This document shows, one piece after another, positions 6,111 through 9,158 of a DNA stretch of 9,158 nucleotides. Origin of the DNA: an uncultured Clostridia bacterium (GTDB taxonomy: Bacteria > Bacillota > Clostridia > Saccharofermentanales > Saccharofermentanaceae). How positions within the stretch are numbered: position 1 is the stretch's first letter; every line of letters begins with the position of its first letter. Below the pieces are notes generated by a model. The model ran no database searches and was not told where the DNA came from. It saw nothing but the letters and a program-made list of their open reading frames with translations. The DNA lies in the NCBI GenBank assembly GCA_946405115.1, contig CAMJGB010000070.1:1-9158 (forward strand), read 5' to 3'. Position numbers and translations under genes: made by a program.

Positions 6111-6244
6111 GGATTCGTTTTGGTCCCCGAGAAATGTGGAAGGTATCATTGGGATCACCGCCGGTCGGCTGTGTTGTGCCGAATCCACTAGACGTCAATC
6201 GTGACTCGTTCCGCCCGGGGACCTTTGTCCGAATCTTTATTTAG
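6107..6244 (+). CDS. Possible 45-residue small protein, coupled to the flavodoxin gene
   Basis: A GTG at 6107 overlaps the flavodoxin stop (GTGA), and AAGGA lies 7 bases before it, which is ideal spacing. The frame stays open to TAG at 6242-6244, giving a basic peptide beginning MRIRFGPREMWK and ending TFVRIFI, with no membrane segment and one Cys. An internal ATG at 6134 could also start it. Against it: codon choice (several CCG, CTA, CGA, GGG) differs from the neighbours, I recognise no family, and the same bases form a well-paired RNA structure. I rate it as less likely than a structured RNA, though both could be true. Confidence 0.25.
   Translation: MRIRFGPREMWKVSLGSPPVGCVVPNPLDVNRDSFRPGTFVRIFI
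6111..6236 (+). ncRNA. Candidate structured RNA with nested multi-branch fold, unknown class
   Basis: Nested complementary arms enclose the whole element. The outer stem is GATTCG (6112-6117) with CGAATC (6230-6235). The second is GGTCCCCG (6122-6129) with CGGGGACC (6216-6223), all 8 bases pairing. Inside these, GTGGA (6136-6140) pairs with TCCAC (6184-6188) and holds two hairpins: GGTATC/GATCACC (6142-6159, one bulge) and TCGGC/GCCGA (6165-6182). A further short hairpin GTCA/TGAC sits at 6194-6205. The outer stem is followed by TTTATTT, a weak terminator-like tail on this strand. It does not match 6S RNA, SRP RNA, tRNA, tmRNA or a riboswitch that I know, and no plus-strand gene follows closely, so it is not an obvious leader. 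A small mobile element with inverted ends is an alternative. Confidence 0.42.
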
Positions 6245-6267
6245 TTCCATGGCTTGATTCTAACACT

Positions 6268-6292
6268 AAAAAACGGGCAAAAGTGCCCGTTT
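6268..6292 (-). terminator. Intrinsic terminator of the flavin-reductase-like gene
   Basis: AAACGGGCA (6271-6279) and TGCCCGTTT (6284-6292) form a 9-base stem with an AAAG loop. On the minus strand the stem runs into TTTTTT, so it ends the operon coming from 7224. On the plus strand the stem is followed only by TTTACATTTG, so it would be weak there, but it could also stop the XRE/flavodoxin transcript. Confidence 0.85.
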
Positions 6293-6322
6293 ACATTTGT
6301 TTAACGACTTGTTATAAGTATG

Positions 6323-6356
6323 GTCAATAATTTTACTTTATCAACCGATTATTGAC
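6323..6356. repeat. Inverted repeat spanning the stop codon of the flavin-reductase-like gene
   Basis: GTCAATAAT (6323-6331) and ATTATTGAC (6348-6356) are perfect 9-base inverted arms around 16 bases. The arms are AT-rich and no T-run follows, so it is not a terminator itself. It may stabilise the 3' end of the message before the terminator at 6268-6292. Confidence 0.45.
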
Positions 6357-6930
6357 TATCCCATTGTTTTTCAGTCATTTTAATTTTTAATCCTTCCTCG
6401 AATGCAGTAGCGATCACAGGACCGATTCCTCTGTATGCATGAATTGCTGAATCGTAAATGATAGGCTTCATCTTATCAAGATCAACACGGCCGTCAGTAA
6501 TGATGGAATCATCAGCTGTCTCAGCAACGATCTCACCTACGAGGATACCCTCATCGACATTCCAGCTCTTTACCTTACACTCAAGTGTGAGGGGGAACTC
6601 TTCGATGATCGGAGCATTTACCTTGTCGCTCTTTCTTACATGGCAGCCTGCAACTTCGATCTTGTTTACCTTATTACCTGTCTCTACGCCGAAGTAGTCG
6701 CAGATAGTAACCGTGTCTACGGTACCGAAAGCTACCGTGAAGGCACCTGTCTTTTCGATGTTATCAGTAGTCTTGTGCTTAGACAAAGAGATGGTGATCT
6801 CGTTGAAGTCCGTCTGTGTTCCCCAAGCTGCATTCATGGCATTGGGTACGCCTGCTTCATCGTAAGTGCCGATGATGAATACTGCCTCAGGCAGGATAAC
6901 TGAGTTCTGCTTGTCAATCTCAACGCTCAT
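6349..6930 (-). CDS. Flavin reductase-like domain protein (FMN-binding split-barrel)
   Basis: A 193-residue cytoplasmic protein of the flavin reductase-like family (RutF/DIM6-NTAB type), which binds FMN and either reduces flavin with NAD(P)H or acts as a small flavoprotein. Visible family marks: the N-terminal strand VILPEAVFIIGT (11-22), PNAMNAAWGT (29-38), ITISLSKHKTTDNIEKTGAFTV (45-66, the flavin phosphate-contact region with the usual 'T..NI..TG.F..'), and the C-terminal KPIIYDS..AYRGIG (155-170). The substrate is not predictable. It is the second gene of a minus-strand pair, 27 bases after the zinc-ribbon gene, with its own clear ribosome binding site (GGAGG, 7-8 bases before the ATG). 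A good terminator follows at 6268-6292. The flavodoxin across the gap is also an FMN protein, but the genes converge, so any joint role is inference. Confidence 0.9.
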   Translation of the reverse strand: MSVEIDKQNSVILPEAVFIIGTYDEAGVPNAMNAAWGTQTDFNEITISLSKHKTTDNIEKTGAFTVAFGTVDTVTICDYFGVETGNKVNKIEVAGCHVRKSDKVNAPIIEEFPLTLECKVKSWNVDEGILVGEIVAETADDSIITDGRVDLDKMKPIIYDSAIHAYRGIGPVIATAFEEGLKIKMTEKQWDSQ

Positions 6931-6957
6931 AGTAAAACCTCCGATAATATATTGCCG

Positions 6958-7224
6958 TTAAGCTCCAAAAAAGCTAACTTCGCCGCCTGTGAGCCACATA
7001 AGAAGTGCGAGGATCCAGAAGCTTAGAACGATCATTACGATGCCGATCCAAACTACTCTTAGGACCTTCCACACACTCTTTCCCATTATCTTGGTATCAT
7101 CGATCGCACGCTCCACGCTCGTTCTCTTCTGAACATTCTGGTTAGCTACGCGATAAAGAAAGTAACCGCAGTTACTGCAAACTGTTCTGTTTCCGTTTTC
7201 CGTCTTACATCTGGGACATATCAT
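6958..7224 (-). CDS. Zinc-ribbon membrane protein of unknown function
   Basis: An 88-residue protein. It opens with a zinc ribbon, CPRC (3-6) and CSNC (16-19), the typical Cys4 pattern at the N-terminus of small Firmicute membrane proteins. A polar, charged linker at about 25-52 follows, then one hydrophobic segment at about 56-79, perhaps with a kink, and a short tail. It should sit in the membrane with the ribbon in the cytoplasm. Function is unknown. The start at MICPRC fits the usual position of the ribbon. No Shine-Dalgarno site precedes it; a perfect extended -10 box ends 7 bases before the ATG. It is the first gene of an operon with the flavin-reductase-like gene. Confidence 0.82.
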   Translation of the reverse strand: MICPRCKTENGNRTVCSNCGYFLYRVANQNVQKRTSVERAIDDTKIMGKSVWKVLRVVWIGIVMIVLSFWILALLMWLTGGEVSFFGA

Positions 7225-7231
7225 AGTGTTG

Positions 7232-7261
7232 ATTATAACATTTATTTGTAACCTGGGTTAA
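7232..7261 (-). promoter_or_regulatory. Promoter of the zinc-ribbon/flavin-reductase operon, leaderless geometry
   Basis: On the minus strand TTAACC (7261-7256, 4/6) is followed after 18 bases by TGT TATAAT, an extended and perfect -10 (hexamer 7237-7232). Seven bases separate it from the ATG at 7224, so transcription should begin at or next to the start codon. It overlaps the divergent promoter of the GT2 gene. Confidence 0.65.
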
Positions 7262-7263
7262 TG

Positions 7264-7269
7264 TATAAT
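7264..7269 (+). promoter_or_regulatory. -10 element of the GT2 gene promoter, leaderless geometry
   Basis: A perfect TATAAT ends 7 bases before the ATG at 7277, and no purine-rich ribosome binding site exists in the 30 bases upstream. The -35 region (TTTATT at 7241-7246, 17-base spacer) is poor. The position implies a transcript starting at or within one base of the ATG. Confidence 0.6.
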
Positions 7270-7276
7270 CGTTTTT

Positions 7277-8245
7277 ATGAAAGATACTGTTTTATATATC
7301 GTAGTACCCGTTTATAAGGACGCTGACGTAATCAAGGTCACATGTCCCATGTTTTTGGATCAGCTCTTCAAGATGCGTGATGAAGGTCTCGTCTCAGGAG
7401 ACAGCCGCCTTCTTTTTGTCGACGACGGAAGCGGTGACGACTCATGGGATACGATCAAGCAGTTATGCGAGGACAATAAGCCCTACGTTAAGGGCATCTG
7501 CCTCTCCCGTAACAGAGGTCACCAGAACGCAGTTACCGCAGGTCTTATGGAGGCCAAGGATCACTGCGACGTCACGATCACTATCGACGACGACGGCCAG
7601 GACGACATCGGTGCCATGACACAGATGATGAAAGAATACGACAACGGCTGCGAGATCGTTTACGGCGTAAGACAGAACCGCGATACAGATTCTTTCATGA
7701 AGCGCTTCACTGCGCAGACTTACTACAAGACATTGAACGTTCTCGGTGCAGACGTTATCTATAACCATGCGGACTACAGACTCGTTTCCTCAAGAGCTTT
7801 GCAGGAGTTCGCGAACTTCAAGGAAGTTAACCTTTTCTTAAGAGGTCTCTTCCCCATGGTCGGCTTCAAGAGCACTTGCGTTTATTACGACAGACACGAG
7901 CGTATGGCAGGTAAGGGTCACTACTCTATCTCGAAGCTCTTTACGCTCGCTTTCGACGGCGTTACGAGCCTCTCCGTTAAACCCATCAAGATCATTACTT
8001 GGTTCGGATTCTTCGTAGCACTCATAAGCTTCATCTTGCTTATCTATACTTTGATCTCTCACTTCATGGGTAACACTCCCCAAGGCTGGGCAAGTACGTC
8101 ATGTATCATCTGTTTCCTTTCCGGCATGCAGATGATGAGTATCGGTGTTATCGGTGAGTATATCGGTAAGATCTACCTCGAGACTAAGCAGCGTCCGAGA
8201 TACATCATCAGCGACCGTTGCGACGGCGAAGATCCCAAAAACTGA
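7277..8245 (+). CDS. GT2-family glycosyltransferase with two C-terminal membrane helices (GtrB/DPM-like)
   Basis: An enzyme of the polyprenyl-phosphate glycosyltransferase type, expected to move a sugar from a nucleotide donor to undecaprenyl phosphate on the inner face of the membrane. The 322 residues begin with the GT-A core: YIVVPVYKD (7-15), VDDGSGDDS (48-56), LSRNRGHQNAVTAGL (76-90) and the metal-binding DxD region DDDGQDD (104-110). Next comes NHADYRLVSSRAL (163-175) and the RHERMAGKGHYSISK segment (206-220), matching the family's 'R..R..G.S.Y' element. Two helices at about 240-261 and 273-296 anchor it, as in GtrB. The start fits the family exactly. It could supply the donor for the GT-C enzyme at 3294, but also for others. 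Its 3' end overlaps the convergent hemZ-like gene by 38 bases. Confidence 0.92.
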   Translation: MKDTVLYIVVPVYKDADVIKVTCPMFLDQLFKMRDEGLVSGDSRLLFVDDGSGDDSWDTIKQLCEDNKPYVKGICLSRNRGHQNAVTAGLMEAKDHCDVTITIDDDGQDDIGAMTQMMKEYDNGCEIVYGVRQNRDTDSFMKRFTAQTYYKTLNVLGADVIYNHADYRLVSSRALQEFANFKEVNLFLRGLFPMVGFKSTCVYYDRHERMAGKGHYSISKLFTLAFDGVTSLSVKPIKIITWFGFFVALISFILLIYTLISHFMGNTPQGWASTSCIICFLSGMQMMSIGVIGEYIGKIYLETKQRPRYIISDRCDGEDPKN

Positions 8246-9158
8246 TCTTCTTCTCGGCGCACTTCACGGATTTATTCATATAAAGGCTTACGTCCTTGAT
8301 GTTATTGCAGCGCTCGAATCTGCCGTCAGGGAAACTTCGCTTGCTCACGGCACCTGCACCCACTGACATTACATCAGAATCGTAGCTCATCATGGCGACG
8401 TTATAAATGTTGTACGTGTCGCCCTTACAAAAGCCGGTATTCTCGAGTCCCAGCTCGGTATCCTTCTGTCGGTACATGTAATATGGCTTGTACCCCATCT
8501 CGAAAAGCATCCCGTACGCTTCCCTTACCGCAGCATCAACATCACCTCTGCCCGATGCATTAAGAACGTCGTCACGGCTCATTCCTGCGCGTCTTTTCTT
8601 GTAGAGGGTATGTATGGTGATATTCTCCGGGTCAAGCTCAGAAACGGCCTTTACGGACTTTATAAAGTCATCCGCAGTCTCATACTTAAGTCCTGCGATA
8701 ATATCCATGTTAATAACATCAAATCCGACTTCACGCGCAAGCTTAAATGTCTTAACAACATCCTCAGCCGTGTGCGCCCTGTTAATGCGCCTTAATGTCT
8801 CGTTATTCATCGTCTGAGGGTTGATACATATCCTATTAACCCCCGCGGCCTTCATGGCCTCTAATTTGGCTTTTGTGATCGTATCGGGGCGACCCGCCTC
8901 CACGGTAAACTCCGTATTCTCATCAGGCTTGAGATTCTTCCCTATAGCTGATACAACGCGGGCAAAATCCTCATCGTTAAAAACGGTAGGTGTTCCGCCT
9001 CCCATGTAGATCGTACCCGAAGCCTCAGTTAAGTAAGGAGCCAAAGTTTCCATCTCAAGGATCAGAGCATCCGCATAATCGTGAAGTCTGTTAAGATGCT
9101 TGGTCGCATCCTGAGCTATAAACGAACAGTACTCGCAGCGTCCCGGACAAAACGGCAC
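8208..9158 (-). CDS. hemZ: HemZ-type radical SAM protein (coproporphyrinogen dehydrogenase-like), N-terminus outside the window
   Basis: The C-terminal 316 residues of a radical SAM protein of the HemZ group, annotated as oxygen-independent coproporphyrinogen III dehydrogenase. Numbering from the window edge: the 4Fe-4S motif PFCPGRCEYC (Cys 4, 8, 11), the SAM-contact motif MGGGTPT (52-58), EAGRPDTI (87-94), RICINPQTMNNETLRRI (109-125), FDVINMDIIAGL (146-157) and GAGAVSKRSFPDGR (267-280). INPQTMN and the GAGAVSK region favour HemZ over HemN/HemW. The base after CEYC is Ser-Phe, so the fourth Cys of HemN (CxxxCxxCxC) is absent; a heme-trafficking or other role is possible. The GTG at the edge is an internal Val codon, not a start: family members are about 480-500 residues with an N-terminal domain before this motif. 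The 3' end overlaps the GT2 gene. Confidence 0.88.
   Translation of the reverse strand: MPFCPGRCEYCSFIAQDATKHLNRLHDYADALILEMETLAPYLTEASGTIYMGGGTPTVFNDEDFARVVSAIGKNLKPDENTEFTVEAGRPDTITKAKLEAMKAAGVNRICINPQTMNNETLRRINRAHTAEDVVKTFKLAREVGFDVINMDIIAGLKYETADDFIKSVKAVSELDPENITIHTLYKKRRAGMSRDDVLNASGRGDVDAAVREAYGMLFEMGYKPYYMYRQKDTELGLENTGFCKGDTYNIYNVAMMSYDSDVMSVGAGAVSKRSFPDGRFERCNNIKDVSLYMNKSVKCAEKKISFWDLRRRNGR

Noticed and set aside
6150..6170. On the minus strand the bases read CCGACCGGCGGTGATCCC, close to a conserved block of the FMN riboswitch; the nearby genes are FMN proteins.
   Set aside because: The other conserved blocks are missing or out of order, the paired domains do not fit, and on that strand the element lies downstream of the flavin-reductase-like gene and antisense to the flavodoxin, with no gene to control.
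6208..6223. CCGCCCGGGG resembles the 3' block of the ZTP (pfl) riboswitch.
   Set aside because: The required 5' half of that aptamer is absent and no purine or folate gene follows.
6111..6236. Inverted ends (GATTCG and GGTCCCCG with their complements) could be the termini of a small mobile element.
   Set aside because: No clear target duplication flanks it and only one copy is visible here. It is kept as an alternative to the RNA reading and needs a genome-wide copy count.
9156..9158. GTG at the right edge as a start codon of the radical SAM gene.
   Set aside because: It falls two residues before the CxxxCxxC motif, while HemZ proteins carry a long N-terminal region before it; the codon is an internal Val and the gene is cut by the window.

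Overview
The window looks like a chromosomal segment of an anaerobic Clostridia-type Firmicute. The gene families (HemZ-type radical SAM protein, M15 wall peptidase with a Ser/Thr/Pro linker, XRE regulator plus small flavodoxin, FdhD), the moderate GC content, the AGGAGG-type ribosome binding sites and the TTGACA/TATAAT-type promoters all fit. I cannot name the species. No rRNA, tRNA, CRISPR array, insertion sequence or phage gene is visible.

Layout. Positions 1-3215 are a minus-strand block, read from right to left: a divergent fdhD overlapping an anchored M15 peptidoglycan peptidase, then a small tail-anchored unknown protein coupled by ATGA to a TrmH/SpoU RNA methyltransferase, then the first 40 codons of a membrane protein cut by the window edge. 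At 3216-3293 a compact divergent promoter region serves fdhD on one side and a large GT-C type membrane glycosyltransferase (3294-5237, TTG start) on the other. Next on the plus strand are an XRE regulator and a flavodoxin coupled by ATGA, followed by about 240 bases holding a structured RNA candidate, a possible 45-codon ORF and a terminator. A minus-strand pair follows (zinc-ribbon membrane protein, then flavin-reductase-like protein). It diverges from a GT2 polyprenyl-phosphate-type glycosyltransferase (7277-8245), whose 3' end overlaps the 3' end of a convergent hemZ-like gene running off the right edge.

How the genes may work together. The GT2 enzyme and the GT-C enzyme are the two classes that usually cooperate in polyprenyl-phosphate-sugar dependent glycosylation at the cell surface: GT2 makes the lipid-linked donor inside and GT-C uses it outside. 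The flavodoxin and the flavin-reductase-like protein are both FMN proteins and may share redox roles. FdhD points to a molybdenum or tungsten formate dehydrogenase elsewhere in the genome.

Most interesting signals: (1) three promoters whose -10 box ends 6-7 bases before the start codon with no Shine-Dalgarno site, suggesting leaderless mRNAs beside genes with ordinary ribosome binding sites; (2) divergent promoters sharing one -35 hexamer at 3245-3251; (3) a multi-stem structured RNA candidate at 6111-6236 that may also be a small coupled ORF; (4) a strong hairpin inside the flavodoxin gene; (5) an FdhD whose usual CxxC loop appears as CC.
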